Positions 55,253 through 64,000 are shown, counted from the stretch's first letter. The stretch: DNA of 64,000 nt from Pseudomonas sp. LRP2-20 (GCF_024349685.1 NZ_AP025944.1:3416001-3480000), one strand, 5' to 3'. Translations and numbers: made by a program. The notes: generated by a model not told the origin, from the letters alone.

Positions 55253-58200
55253 TCAGAAATCACGTTTGTAGAAGATATCCAGAGAACTTGCCAAGCCGCT
55301 GGCGGCCTCCAGATACACCTTCTTGCTCAGTTTGTAACGCAGCGCAATGGTGTTTGCCGGCTCGAATACACCGACCCCGTAGCGCAAGCTGAGCTTCTCG
55401 GTCAGGTTGCCGCTGGCCACTACACTGGTGCTGTTACCTGAGCCTTCAGTGTCCAGTTGGAAGTCATCGATCCCCAGGCCCGATGCCAGGCTGCCGGTAA
55501 TCCCGGCACTGCCCGCCAGGCCCAGGCCCAATGCCGCTTCGGCCAGCATGTTGTTGTCCTCACCGGAAGTCCCCAGTGGGCGCCCGAGCACCAGGTAGGA
55601 CAACGCCTGCTCCTGGCTCATCGCCGGTTCCGAGAACACGCTGGTGGTCGGCTGCTCGGCACTGCCGCTCAGGCGGATACCGGCAATCACATCGTCGACC
55701 TTGCGGATGGCCTCGATATCCAGATAGGGCTGGTCGATCGGACCAGCGAACAATAACCGTGCGCGGCGAATGGTCAGACGCTGACCGTAGGCACGGTAGC
55801 GGCCATCGGCCAGGCTCAGTTCGCCACGGGTGTCCATGTTGTCACCGATGTGCACATGGCCAAGCAGGTTGGCGGTCAGGCCGAAGCCGCTGAACGACAG
55901 CGTGTCCTGCCCCACGACCACGTCGATATCCATGGCCATCGCCATGGGCGGTTTGCCCTCCTCGGTCTGGTGGCCGACGATGATCGCGTCGTCCGAGACC
56001 TTGACGGTAGAGGGTGGCAACTCACGCACGACGATCTTGCCTTTGGGCACCAGCACCTTGCCGGTCACCGCCAGTTTGTCGTCAATCAGGCGCAGGTTAA
56101 GGTCTGGCGCGACTTCCAGTGTGGCGTAGGGCTCGACGGTCACGGGCAGCTGCTGGCCCTGCAGACGCAGGTCCATGCCCAGGGCCTGGCCCCAGGTCAG
56201 GTGACCGTTGAGTTGGCCGCGCCCAGCTTGCCCGCTGCGCCAGACACCGTTGAGCTGCACCTGCTCGCCGGCGATCAAGGCCTGCAGCGACAGGTCCTGC
56301 AAGCTGACCGGTAACTCGGCTCCACTGACCTCGCCGCCGCTAAGCACCACGTTACCGTTGACCTGCGGCGCCAGCAAGGTGCCGGTCAAGCGCCCGCTGC
56401 CATTCAACTGCCCAGCCAGGCGCTCGACCATCGGCAAGAACGGACGGGCGATCGACAGATCCAGCCCGGCCAGGCGGAAGTCGCCCGCCAGCGGTTTGTT
56501 CTTGCCCAGTGGATCGAGGCGCGTGTTCAGGCTCAGTTCGCCCAGGCGTTCGCCGCGAAAATCCAGGCGTGTATCGACCCGGCGTGGCGCCAGGGTGCTG
56601 TCCAGGCGCAGGATCTGGTAAGGGAAGTCGATCCAGCGGCCCTTGTCGCGAATGCGCAACGTACCGCCACCGGCATCGACACGAACGTTGCCTTTCGGGC
56701 CACTGGCCGGAATATCCAGGTTCACGTCGGCATTGAGCATGCCCTGCCAGGCGAAGTCCTTCGGCAGCCACTGTGCCAGGCTGTCCAGCGGGAACTGCTT
56801 GAGGTGATAGCGCAGACGCGGTTCCGGTGCCAGGCGCTGGTCCTCACCGCACAGGCTGGCCTGGCCGGAGCGCCAGCAGTGGGCGCCGAAATCCACTTGG
56901 CCATTGGCCAGTCGCTGCAGGCGAGCCGGCGCCTGCAGCTGCCAGTCCTGGCCCCCGGCCTGGACCCTGCCGCTGGCAAGGCGGCCACGCCAGTCGCCTT
57001 TGTTCAGCTGACCATCCAGCCCCAGGGCCAGCTTGAGTTGCGGGCCGTCCAGCGCCAAGTTCAGTGCCTGCTGGCGGATGTCGCCCTTGCCATCGGCCTG
57101 CAAGGTCCCCAGTACCGTGTCGCCCAGGCGGATGCCGTTGGCCTTGAGGTCGAGCAGCCCACGCTGGGCGCTGTCCAGGCGAGCCTCCAGATCGAGCCGC
57201 TGGATGCGGTTATCCTCCTGTGCCAGTTGCTGCCCCAGCAGGGTCAGGGTGCCCTGCGGCGCATTCAGCGTGCCGCTGACATCCAGGCGCCCTTTGGCCT
57301 GCCCTTGCAGCCTCGGCCACAGCTGGCCGAGCCGCGGCAGGTCGAGGTCGATACGCCCGGCCAGGCGCCGCTGCAGGCTGCCGCTGCCGTTGATGCGGTT
57401 ATCGCCCAGTTGCACGGCCAGCGCGCCGAGCGTCCAGTTCTGCCCGGCCCCTTGTGCCTCAACCTTGAGCACCGCCGGCTGCCCGCGCAGGCGCCCCTTG
57501 AGGTCGAGCTGGGCATCCAGACTGAGCTGCTCGCCTTTCATTTCACCCTTGCTGCGCAGTGGCCCGGCCAGGGTACCGGGCAGCTCGGCGAGCCAGTACG
57601 CCGGGTCCAGGGCCGACAACTGCAGGTCGACGTCCCAGGCCAGGGTATCGGCGAAGCGCAGCGCGACGCTGCCCGCCGCCTTGCCCTGCCCGGCCGTCAG
57701 CGCCAGCTGCGGCAAGCGTACCTGGCTCAGGTCACCTTCGAACGGGCTGGCCAGGGTGAACGCACCGGCCGGGCCGTCGAGGTCACCGTTGAAGGTACCT
57801 TGGTAAGTGCCGTCGTGATATTGGACCTGGGCATTGAAGCGCTTGAGGGTAACCTGCGGCGGTGTTTCCAGCGGGTACAGGCGCAACCACGGAAAATCCT
57901 GCCAGTCCAGTTGGGCGTCGGCCTTCAGCGCCTGCTGCCAGTCAGCACTGGCCTGCAACTTGACGCGCTGGGTGTCGCTGGCCGTCAGGTCCAGGGCATC
58001 GAGCTTGGCCCCCTTGGCGTCCACCTTGCCGGCCAGCGCCAGTGCGATCGGTGCCTGCTCGGCCGGCAGGCTGGCACTGCCCGACAGTTGATAGCCGTTG
58101 AGCAGATCACCCTGGGCATCCAGCACGAGCTGGTTGAGCTGCAAGGTGTCGGGCAACGAAACCGTTGGTTTGAAGGCATCGGCCCGGATCTGCAATTTTG

Positions 58201-58924
58201 CTGGCAAATGCTCGGCAAGGGCCTGCACCTCCCCGCTCAGGCGGGCGTCGAGGTAGCCGCTGCTGGTGGCGTCGAGGACGAGCGACTTCTGCAATTCGCC
58301 CTTGGCGTTGAGCGCCAGTTGCCAGGCCTTGCCTTCCACGGCAGGTAATTGCACCTGCCCTTGCAGCTGCAGCGGCCAATCACCTTCCGGCTGCAGGTCG
58401 CCCTGTGCATCCACGCGTAAATCGCCACGCTGCAGCTGCAGGCTGTCGATGCGCAGGCCGCCCGCTGTCCAGTGCGCCGCCAGGTGCAGGTCGCCAAGCA
58501 GCTCGCTGCCATCCAGGCGCAATTGCCCTACCTTTACCTCACCGACTTCGATCGCCACCGGCAAGTGCAACGCCGGCAGTTGCAGCGGGCCGCTTTCGGT
58601 CGGCTGCTCGCTCGGCGCAAAGGCCATGTCGACCTGCCGGGCATGCAACTGATCGATGCACAGCGTGGCGCGCAGGAGGCAGGCGGGCGACCAGCTCAGC
58701 AAAGGCGCCTCGACCTGCACATGGTTGCCACCGTCAACCCAGCTCAATCGACTGGCCTGCCAGGTACCCGCCAGGCGACCCTGGAAATCGTCGATGGTCA
58801 GCCCAGGCACCCGGCCAAGCGCCCAGCGGCTGCCGCCTTCGGTACCCAGCAGCACGCCCAGGCCCAGGGCCACCAGCAGCACACTGCCAAACACCCCCAG
58901 CAGAATGAATTTCAACACACGCAT
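55253..58924 (-). CDS. tamB: Translocation and assembly module TamB
   Basis: 1223 aa. One N-terminal membrane helix (about residues 4-27) anchors a very long beta-groove protein spanning the periplasm; the C-terminal TamB/DUF490 domain ends in the family-typical KVYLEAASGLASSLDIFYKR region. With TamA it inserts certain outer-membrane proteins, and AsmA-like proteins of this kind also move phospholipids to the outer membrane. The start ATG shares one base with the tamA stop (TGATG); a GTG one codon earlier is possible. Confidence 0.95.
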   Translation of the reverse strand: MRVLKFILLGVFGSVLLVALGLGVLLGTEGGSRWALGRVPGLTIDDFQGRLAGTWQASRLSWVDGGNHVQVEAPLLSWSPACLLRATLCIDQLHARQVDMAFAPSEQPTESGPLQLPALHLPVAIEVGEVKVGQLRLDGSELLGDLHLAAHWTAGGLRIDSLQLQRGDLRVDAQGDLQPEGDWPLQLQGQVQLPAVEGKAWQLALNAKGELQKSLVLDATSSGYLDARLSGEVQALAEHLPAKLQIRADAFKPTVSLPDTLQLNQLVLDAQGDLLNGYQLSGSASLPAEQAPIALALAGKVDAKGAKLDALDLTASDTQRVKLQASADWQQALKADAQLDWQDFPWLRLYPLETPPQVTLKRFNAQVQYHDGTYQGTFNGDLDGPAGAFTLASPFEGDLSQVRLPQLALTAGQGKAAGSVALRFADTLAWDVDLQLSALDPAYWLAELPGTLAGPLRSKGEMKGEQLSLDAQLDLKGRLRGQPAVLKVEAQGAGQNWTLGALAVQLGDNRINGSGSLQRRLAGRIDLDLPRLGQLWPRLQGQAKGRLDVSGTLNAPQGTLTLLGQQLAQEDNRIQRLDLEARLDSAQRGLLDLKANGIRLGDTVLGTLQADGKGDIRQQALNLALDGPQLKLALGLDGQLNKGDWRGRLASGRVQAGGQDWQLQAPARLQRLANGQVDFGAHCWRSGQASLCGEDQRLAPEPRLRYHLKQFPLDSLAQWLPKDFAWQGMLNADVNLDIPASGPKGNVRVDAGGGTLRIRDKGRWIDFPYQILRLDSTLAPRRVDTRLDFRGERLGELSLNTRLDPLGKNKPLAGDFRLAGLDLSIARPFLPMVERLAGQLNGSGRLTGTLLAPQVNGNVVLSGGEVSGAELPVSLQDLSLQALIAGEQVQLNGVWRSGQAGRGQLNGHLTWGQALGMDLRLQGQQLPVTVEPYATLEVAPDLNLRLIDDKLAVTGKVLVPKGKIVVRELPPSTVKVSDDAIIVGHQTEEGKPPMAMAMDIDVVVGQDTLSFSGFGLTANLLGHVHIGDNMDTRGELSLADGRYRAYGQRLTIRRARLLFAGPIDQPYLDIEAIRKVDDVIAGIRLSGSAEQPTTSVFSEPAMSQEQALSYLVLGRPLGTSGEDNNMLAEAALGLGLAGSAGITGSLASGLGIDDFQLDTEGSGNSTSVVASGNLTEKLSLRYGVGVFEPANTIALRYKLSKKVYLEAASGLASSLDIFYKRDF

Positions 58925-60675
58925 CACAGCTCGGGCCCCATGGAGAAGTGCAGGCGAATACCACCGTCGTCATCGAGCGCCTTGGCCAGGTCCAGGCGCA
59001 GCGGCCCTACCGGCGACACCCAGCGCACACCGAAACCGACCCCGGTCTTGAGACTGGGCAGCTCCAGGGTGTTGAACGCGTTGCCCTGATCGATGAAGGT
59101 TGCCACCCGCCATTTTTCGGCCAGCGAGTACTGGTACTCGACACTGCCCGCGACCAGGTAGCGGCCACCGATGCGGTCGCCGTCACTGTTTTTCGGCGAC
59201 AGGGTCTGGTAGTCGTAGCCGCGCACGCTCTGATCGCCACCGGCGAAGAAGCGCAGCGACGGCGGAATGTTGTTCTTGTAGCCGTTGGTGGCACTGCCGC
59301 CGAACTGTACCCGCCCGAGGAAGCGGTGATTGTGGCCGAGGGTAGTCAGGCCCTTGAGCAGGACGTTGCCATGTAACAGGTTGGTGTCGGACACCAGCCC
59401 TTCCTTGGCCACCTGGGTGTCGAACTGCAAGCGGTAGCCGTTGTGCGGGTCGATGCGGTTGTCACTGCGCAGGTAGGAAAAACTCACGCCAGGCATCAGC
59501 AGGTTGCTCAACCCCGAATCATCCCCCAGGCGATACTCTTCGCGCTGGTACTTGAGCGAGATCACCCGCTGCCAGCCGCTTTGCAGCTTGCTGTGCCACT
59601 CCGGGCCGACCGTCAGCAGCTTGCTGAGGGTGTCGGTGCCGGCGATTTCTTCGTTCTGGTAGCCGCCGGCGAAGCGCAGCTTGTCGGTCAAGGGTGGATC
59701 AAGGGGCACGTCGTACCACAGGCCAACGTTTTGCCGCGGCGCCGACAGTTCGGTTTCCCAGCCATAACTGTGGCCTTGCGGGTTGACCCAATGCCGTGTC
59801 CAGTTGGCCTTGCCGCGTGGCCCGACGTCGGTCGAGAAGCCCAGGCCGAGGCCCATGGTGCGTGGTTTGCGGGTGTCCAGGCGGACGTCCACCGGGATGT
59901 CCTCGCCGACCGCCGCAGTGGGCGCGGCATCGACCCGCACCCCTTCGAAGTAGCCGCTCGATTGCAGGTCGTTGTTGAGCCCGGCGATCAGTTCGGAATC
60001 ATATGGCGTGCCGGGCTTGAACGAGACCATGCGTTGCAGCAGGTCTTCGTCCAGCGGCGTGTCACCACTGAATTTGACTGCCCCGAGGCGATAACGCGGA
60101 CCGCTCTGGTACACCAGTTCGATATCGGCCACGCCTGCCTGAGGGTCGACGGCCAGGCGCTGGCGCGTGAAGTGGCCGCTGAAGAAACCATAGCGCGAAG
60201 CCTGGTTCTGGATCAGCCGTTTGGCGTCCTCGTACAGGCCATGGTTGAGTGGTTCGCCCGCTCGCAGGGCCCGGCTGTCAGGCACGCGAAAAGCCTTCAT
60301 CTCGCTGGCCGGGCCTTCGATGCGCACAGTCACATTGCGCAGGCGCACCGGCTCGCCGGGGTCGATCCTGATGATCAGTTGGGGGGATTGATCGGCCTTG
60401 GCAGGCGGCTTGACCTCGGTGTCGATCTGCGCCTGATAGTAGCCAAGTGCCTGCGCGGCCTTGCGCGCCTGCTCCTGGGCCCCGCGACTGAAACGCAGCA
60501 GCGCTTCTTCATCGCGGTCTCCAAGGTTGCCGATATAGCCTTCGACATTGGCCTTGAGCGCCTTGTTGGCTGGTTTTACTTTCACCAGCAACTCGCTCTG
60601 GCCCCATGCTGCGAAACTGGCGACCCAGAAAACCAGGCCCCAGGTTAGTCTTCCTGAGTACGTCATGCGGCGCAT
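58924..60675 (-). CDS. tamA: Translocation and assembly module TamA (Omp85 family)
   Basis: 583 aa with a signal peptide (about residues 1-25), three POTRA domains (to about 270) and a 16-strand Omp85 barrel. The Omp85 signature is FFAGGDQSVRGYDYQTLSP (VRGY lock), and the last residue is Leu after MGPE rather than Phe. Start 60675 is used; Met at 60666 is equally possible. It is followed directly by tamB and preceded by a GNAT gene 44 bp upstream in the same direction. Confidence 0.95.
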   Translation of the reverse strand: MRRMTYSGRLTWGLVFWVASFAAWGQSELLVKVKPANKALKANVEGYIGNLGDRDEEALLRFSRGAQEQARKAAQALGYYQAQIDTEVKPPAKADQSPQLIIRIDPGEPVRLRNVTVRIEGPASEMKAFRVPDSRALRAGEPLNHGLYEDAKRLIQNQASRYGFFSGHFTRQRLAVDPQAGVADIELVYQSGPRYRLGAVKFSGDTPLDEDLLQRMVSFKPGTPYDSELIAGLNNDLQSSGYFEGVRVDAAPTAAVGEDIPVDVRLDTRKPRTMGLGLGFSTDVGPRGKANWTRHWVNPQGHSYGWETELSAPRQNVGLWYDVPLDPPLTDKLRFAGGYQNEEIAGTDTLSKLLTVGPEWHSKLQSGWQRVISLKYQREEYRLGDDSGLSNLLMPGVSFSYLRSDNRIDPHNGYRLQFDTQVAKEGLVSDTNLLHGNVLLKGLTTLGHNHRFLGRVQFGGSATNGYKNNIPPSLRFFAGGDQSVRGYDYQTLSPKNSDGDRIGGRYLVAGSVEYQYSLAEKWRVATFIDQGNAFNTLELPSLKTGVGFGVRWVSPVGPLRLDLAKALDDDGGIRLHFSMGPEL

Positions 60676-60719
60676 GCTACCAGAGCCAGGCGCTCAAGTG
60701 AGGCGCCTGGCGGCCCACT

Positions 60720-61370
60720 TCAGGCAATTGATGACATGGATGACACCGGATTGGGATGAAAAAACACCCTCTCGCGGATTGGCCCTACAGCCACTTCACC
60801 AATCTCTTCATAACCCTGGCGCGCGTAAAAGGCCAGGTAATGCTCGTTGCCAGTGTCCAGCACCACGCCTTGAGTATTGGGGTCTTCCGCGCACCAGTCA
60901 TGAACAGCTTGTAACAATTGTTCGCCATAGTGACAGCCGCGAAACTGCGGATGCACACCCAGCAGCGGCAGCATATGCACCTGGCCGCTCGGCAGGCAGC
61001 TGGCCAGCGCCGCCTGGTAATCCATGTAGCGCCGGGTGCAGCGCTGGCCGGTGCCCAGCAGCATGCGCAAACGCCAGGCCCAGCTGTCGGCCACACCCAG
61101 GCGGCGTTGCGGCGGCACGATCAGGGCCAGGGCGATCAGGCGGTCTTCCAGCAGCAGGCCGATGGCCGGCAGTTGCAGATAGAAGTGCTGACGCACCCAC
61201 TCGCGCACCATCACCCGCAGCCGGCGTTCGTAGCCTGGGCGCTGGGCCTCGAAGATATAGGCGAAGGTCGGTTCGTGGCGGTAGGCGTTGTACAACAGCG
61301 AACGTGCCTCACGGCTGTAGCCGTCATCGAGGGTACAGATACGCGCCTGGGCGGCAGTGGCTTCGAGCAT
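60720..61370 (-). CDS. GNAT-family N-acetyltransferase
   Basis: 216 aa from ATG 61370 (AGGAGG 10 nt upstream). The acetyl-CoA motif is seen as LLGVHPQFRGCHYGEQLLQA (with Q/RGxxxG/A-like QFRGCHYG), and the C terminus shows VVLDTGNEHYLAFYARQGYEEIGE. The substrate is unknown. It starts the string GNAT-tamA-tamB on the minus strand, so it may be co-transcribed with the outer-membrane module. Confidence 0.86.
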   Translation of the reverse strand: MLEATAAQARICTLDDGYSREARSLLYNAYRHEPTFAYIFEAQRPGYERRLRVMVREWVRQHFYLQLPAIGLLLEDRLIALALIVPPQRRLGVADSWAWRLRMLLGTGQRCTRRYMDYQAALASCLPSGQVHMLPLLGVHPQFRGCHYGEQLLQAVHDWCAEDPNTQGVVLDTGNEHYLAFYARQGYEEIGEVAVGPIRERVFFHPNPVSSMSSIA

Positions 61371-61533
61371 GGCGGGGCGTCCTCCTGGAAAGGGCATGTC
61401 AGTGCCTTGGAGGTGTTCCACTGCGCATCGTTCACCTCCACCAGCACGTTAGCAGTGCCTGAACGAGGCTGCCATGCTGGTGATGAACGCCGATGTCGGC
61501 TAGCATCCGGCCTTTTACCAGGATTGTCTTTCC

Positions 61534-62346
61534 ATGAAGATCGTCTGTTTCAACATCAACGGCCTGCGGGCCCGCCCGCACCAGCTGGCGGCGCTGATCG
61601 AAAAGCACCAGCCGGACGTGATCGGCCTGCAGGAAACCAAGGTCAGCGACGATCAGTTCCCCCTGGCCGATGTCCAGGCCCTGGGCTACCACGTGCACTA
61701 CCATGGCCAGAAGGGCCACTATGGCGTCGCCCTGCTCTCGCGCCAGGCGCCGCTGAGCCTGTTCAAAGGGTTTGCCACGGATGAAGAAGATGCCCAGCGC
61801 CGCTTCATCTGGGGCACCTTCGCCGATGCCGACGGCAACCCGATCACGGTCATGAATGGCTACTTCCCGCAAGGCGAAAGCCGCGACCACCCCACCAAGT
61901 TCCCGGCCAAGCAGCGCTTCTACAGCGACCTGCAAGCGCTGCTCGAAGGGCAATTCAAGAACGACCAGCCGGTGCTGGTGATGGGCGACATGAACATCTC
62001 GCCCCAGGACTGCGACATCGGCATCGGCCCGGACAATGCCAAGCGCTGGCTGAAGACCGGCAAGTGCAGCTTCCTGCCGGAAGAGCGCGAGTGGATGGAA
62101 CGCCTGAAAGGTTGGGGCCTGGTAGACAGCTTCCGCCACCTGCACCCGGAGGTGGCCGACCGTTTCAGCTGGTTCGACTATCGCAGCCGCGGCTTCGAGG
62201 ACGAACCCAAGCGGGGGCTGCGCATCGACCTGATCATGGCCTCCCAGGCCCTGGTGCCGCGGATCAAGGCGGCCGGTGTGGATTATGAGCTGCGCGGGAT
62301 GGAAAAGCCCTCGGACCATGCCCCGATCTGGCTCGAACTGAGCTGA
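61534..62346 (+). CDS. xthA: Exodeoxyribonuclease III
   Basis: 270 aa AP endonuclease/3'-5' exonuclease of base-excision repair. Catalytic positions: N7 ([10 protein letters not shown]), E34 ([10 protein letters not shown]), the [14 protein letters not shown] pair, and the final KPSDHAPIW histidine. [12 protein letters not shown] is also conserved. It is alone on its strand and is followed by a long REP-derived hairpin. Confidence 0.96.
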   Translation: MKIVCFNINGLRARPHQLAALIEKHQPDVIGLQETKVSDDQFPLADVQALGYHVHYHGQKGHYGVALLSRQAPLSLFKGFATDEEDAQRRFIWGTFADADGNPITVMNGYFPQGESRDHPTKFPAKQRFYSDLQALLEGQFKNDQPVLVMGDMNISPQDCDIGIGPDNAKRWLKTGKCSFLPEEREWMERLKGWGLVDSFRHLHPEVADRFSWFDYRSRGFEDEPKRGLRIDLIMASQALVPRIKAAGVDYELRGMEKPSDHAPIWLELS

Positions 62347-62360
62347 CCTGTACCGACGCT

Positions 62361-62442
62361 TTCGCGGGCAAGCCCGCTCCCACAGGTATTTCACTTTTCT
62401 CTAGGACAGTGAAATACCTGTGGGAGCGGGCTTGCCCGCGAA
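62361..62442. terminator. REP-derived perfect hairpin after xthA
   Basis: Two facing REP units with perfect 34-bp arms (62361-62394 and 62409-62442) and a 14-nt loop. The symmetry continues beyond the REP core into GGTATTTCAC / GTGAAATACC. It separates the convergent xthA and anti-sigma genes. Confidence 0.88.
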
Positions 62443-62461
62443 GATGCACACACGATCCCCG

Positions 62462-63214
62462 TTAAAGCCCCAGCCGCAATGCCTCCCCTACCCCTGCCCC
62501 GCGCCCATCGTCCGCCGCACTGACCAGGGCAAAGTTGTACGCCCCATGCGACCAGTAGCGCGCCTCGAGCTGCCCATCAACTCGCTGCCCCTGCGGCATG
62601 CGCTCATAGCGATCACCTGGCGAACGCAGGAACAGGCTGATGCGTTGGCCGTTGCGATCCTGGAATACCAGCAGGGCCGCCGGCCCCTGCTCGTTGCTGA
62701 GCAACCGCGCCCCGACCGGCTGAAAACCATACCCCGCCAGGTCAGGCAACTGCCCCACGCGGTTGAAATGCCGGCCCAGCCAATCGCGCAGCTGCGCCGG
62801 GTCACTGGCCTGGATATCCAGCGCTTCGCTGCTGGCGAACAATCGATGGGCCTGCACCGCATCGGCCATCGGCAGCTCATTGCTGGCCAAGGTCACCTGG
62901 CGTGCCTGCCAGCCCCCCAGCCCGCCTACGCCCAGCGTCAGCAACAACACCGCAGCCGAAGCCAGGCGCCGCAGCCGGCGCTGACGCAGCCGCTGCTGCA
63001 CCTGGCGCAAGTCGAGCATAGCGGCACCCGGCTGCTCAGCATGGCCGGCCAGTGCTGCGCGCAGGCGCCTGGCGTCATTGCGCCAGGCCTCGACCCTCAC
63101 CGCTTGCTGCGGGTTGGCCGCCAGCCAAGCCTGCACTTCGGCGCGCCGCGCTGGCTCCAGGCGGTCGTCGATATACGCGTGCAGCTCGTCTTCACCAGGA
63201 ATCAGGCGTGTCAT
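62462..63214 (-). CDS. Membrane anti-sigma factor
   Basis: 250 aa. The N-terminal cytoplasmic domain (GEDELHAYIDDRLEPARRAE) is the anti-sigma type without zinc cysteines. One helix at about residues 83-102 (LASAAVLLLTLGVGGLGGW) leads to a periplasmic domain of about 145 residues. It should hold the adjacent ECF sigma factor inactive at the membrane until a periplasmic signal. Its start overlaps the sigma stop by 4 bp. Confidence 0.88.
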   Translation of the reverse strand: MTRLIPGEDELHAYIDDRLEPARRAEVQAWLAANPQQAVRVEAWRNDARRLRAALAGHAEQPGAAMLDLRQVQQRLRQRRLRRLASAAVLLLTLGVGGLGGWQARQVTLASNELPMADAVQAHRLFASSEALDIQASDPAQLRDWLGRHFNRVGQLPDLAGYGFQPVGARLLSNEQGPAALLVFQDRNGQRISLFLRSPGDRYERMPQGQRVDGQLEARYWSHGAYNFALVSAADDGRGAGVGEALRLGL

Positions 63215-63732
63215 TTGAGTCTCCGCAAGGCCGGCGGCTGGGGGTTGCCCTCGGTCAGGTCGCGCAAGGCGGCACGGGCACGCGACAGGCGCGACATCAC
63301 CGTGCCGATAGGAATCTCCAGGGCCGCTGCCGCTTCCTTGTAACTGAGCCCTTCAATGCTGACCAGCAGCAGCAAGGCCCGCTGCTCGGTCGACAACTGG
63401 GCAAAGGCCTGCAAGTCGGCCTGGGCCAGGACGATGTCCTCGGTATTGTCACCCACCGCTTCGTGCGCCCCGGCGCCACGGCCGAACCACGACAGCCAGC
63501 GGGCATGCAAGCGCTCGCGGCGCTTACCGTCGAGAAACAGCCGGTAAAGAATGGTGAACAGCCAGGCGCGCAGGGCCTCGGCTTCGCGTTGCTGGCCACG
63601 GCGGCTCAAGGCGCGCTCGACCGTGGCCTGGACCAGGTCATCGGCGCTGCCGGGCTCACGGGTCAGCCACAGGGCAAAGCGGCGCAGGCGCTGCAGCAAC
63701 TCACGCCACTGCTGTTCGTCCAGATCGTGCAT
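63211..63732 (-). CDS. ECF sigma factor
   Basis: 173 aa from ATG 63732. Region 2 (about 20-85: REPGSADDLVQATVERAL and LRAWLFTILYRLFLDGKRR) and region 4 (about 115-165: LSTEQRALLLLVSIEGLSYK, then AALEIPIGTVMSRLSRARAAL) are clear. It forms an operon with its anti-sigma gene. A GGAAT-N16-CGTC promoter lies upstream, and an identical-format promoter faces the divergent catalase-type gene, so auto-activation is likely. The longer frame to 63912 would cover these promoters and is rejected. Confidence 0.92.
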   Translation of the reverse strand: MHDLDEQQWRELLQRLRRFALWLTREPGSADDLVQATVERALSRRGQQREAEALRAWLFTILYRLFLDGKRRERLHARWLSWFGRGAGAHEAVGDNTEDIVLAQADLQAFAQLSTEQRALLLLVSIEGLSYKEAAAALEIPIGTVMSRLSRARAALRDLTEGNPQPPALRRLK

Positions 63733-63772
63733 GGTCAGGTACCGGGCGCTGGGGTTGTCAGTGTATGGGGCA

Positions 63773-63797
63773 GACGCCTGGCAATAAAATCTATTCC
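63773..63797 (-). promoter_or_regulatory. ECF-type promoter of the sigma/anti-sigma operon
   Basis: On the minus strand GGAAT (63797-63793) is followed after exactly 16 bp by CGTC (63776-63773). It ends 40 bp before the sigma start. The same pattern faces the other way 7 bp further on. Confidence 0.6.
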
Positions 63798-63804
63798 CGC
63801 CGAT

Positions 63805-63829
63805 GGAATAAGTTTTTCCCTGCCCCGTC
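63805..63829 (+). promoter_or_regulatory. ECF-type promoter of the catalase-type gene
   Basis: GGAAT (63805-63809), 16 bp, CGTC (63826-63829) on the plus strand, 33 bp before the ATG. It is a mirror of the sigma-operon promoter, with identical core bases and spacing. Confidence 0.6.
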
Positions 63830-63862
63830 GTACCGGCACCTTCACTGAACCGGATGACGACC

Positions 63863-64000
63863 ATGAACTCACCCTTGCAAGGCCCCGCCAAGGCGCTGCG
63901 CCTGGCCGGCATAGGCGCCGTGATGCTGGCGCTGGGCGCCGGCTTCGCCTATGCCGCCGGCTGGATCGGCGGGCCGCAGCTGACCCCGCAACGCATCATC
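63863..64000 (+). CDS. Catalase-family peroxidase, N-terminal part (runs off window)
   Basis: 46 codons open to the window end. It begins MNSPLQGPAKALRLAGIGAV with a helix of about 20 hydrophobic residues (probable signal or anchor), then GWIGGPQLTPQRII. The LTP-x-R-I-I run matches the start of the small SrpA-type, periplasm-directed catalase-related peroxidases, which are often next to an ECF sigma pair. The heme-domain motifs lie outside the window, so the call is provisional. GGATGACG precedes the ATG. Confidence 0.6.
   Translation, partial: MNSPLQGPAKALRLAGIGAVMLALGAGFAYAAGWIGGPQLTPQRII

Noticed and set aside
56804..58348. 514-codon plus-strand frame inside tamB
   Set aside because: Shadow; tamB is continuous and family-like on the minus strand.

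Overview
The window is GC-rich chromosomal DNA from a Pseudomonas of the P. putida group. The evidence is the near-family-perfect MexF and OprN proteins, the 35-bp-class REP elements in inverted pairs at gene ends, the split SOS cassette lexA2-imuA-imuB-dnaE2 under an AGTAC-N4-GTGCT box, the urease cluster ureDABCEJFG, and the block glnS/cysS-ppiB-lpxH-pvdQ. No rRNA, tRNA, CRISPR array or intact insertion sequence was seen.

Layout. 0-5.3 kb: end of mexE, then mexF and oprN (RND drug efflux) with a clear terminator. 5.4-12.1 kb: a TPR/HEAT-like protein, two soluble hybrid histidine kinases tail to tail, a DJ-1/PfpI protein and a CSS-sensor protein without an output domain. 12.1-18.4 kb: hpd (tyrosine degradation), a CSS-EAL phosphodiesterase, an EamA exporter, a TerC-CBS-CorC membrane protein and a LysE exporter. 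18.4-21.7 kb: AraC and XRE-cupin regulators divergent from a class II aldolase-like gene and a DHDPS-like gene. 21.8-26.6 kb: atoE, atoA and atoD (short-chain 3-oxoacid use) divergent from a LysR gene that overlaps an aldo/keto reductase. 26.7-32.5 kb: the LexA2-controlled mutasome operon. 32.5-36 kb: a HAD phosphatase, a 217-bp hairpin element, a DUF899 protein and a diguanylate cyclase. 36-41.5 kb: the urease operon, with a candidate sigma-54 promoter. 41.8-45.8 kb: a glyoxalase-fold protein, a second hairpin element, ilvE and a two-component pair. 45.9-52.9 kb: cysS, glnS, ppiB, lpxH and pvdQ. 53-55.25 kb: an accessory-looking stretch with a Fur-like winged helix, a small membrane protein and a Mor-like phage activator. 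55.25-64 kb: tamB, tamA, GNAT, xthA, then an ECF sigma/anti-sigma pair divergent from a catalase-type gene.

Most of the window is conserved Pseudomonas housekeeping and niche metabolism. The least ordinary signals are: two back-to-back promoters of the form GGAAT-N16-CGTC between the ECF operon and the catalase-type gene; two copies of an approximately 220-230 bp element with 69-bp perfect arms; an AraC gene whose last codons are a REP element; an XRE operator palindrome that decides a start codon; a stand-alone CSS sensory protein; and a poorly coding interval carrying an orphan Mor activator. All function calls rest on reading motifs by eye; no database search was run.
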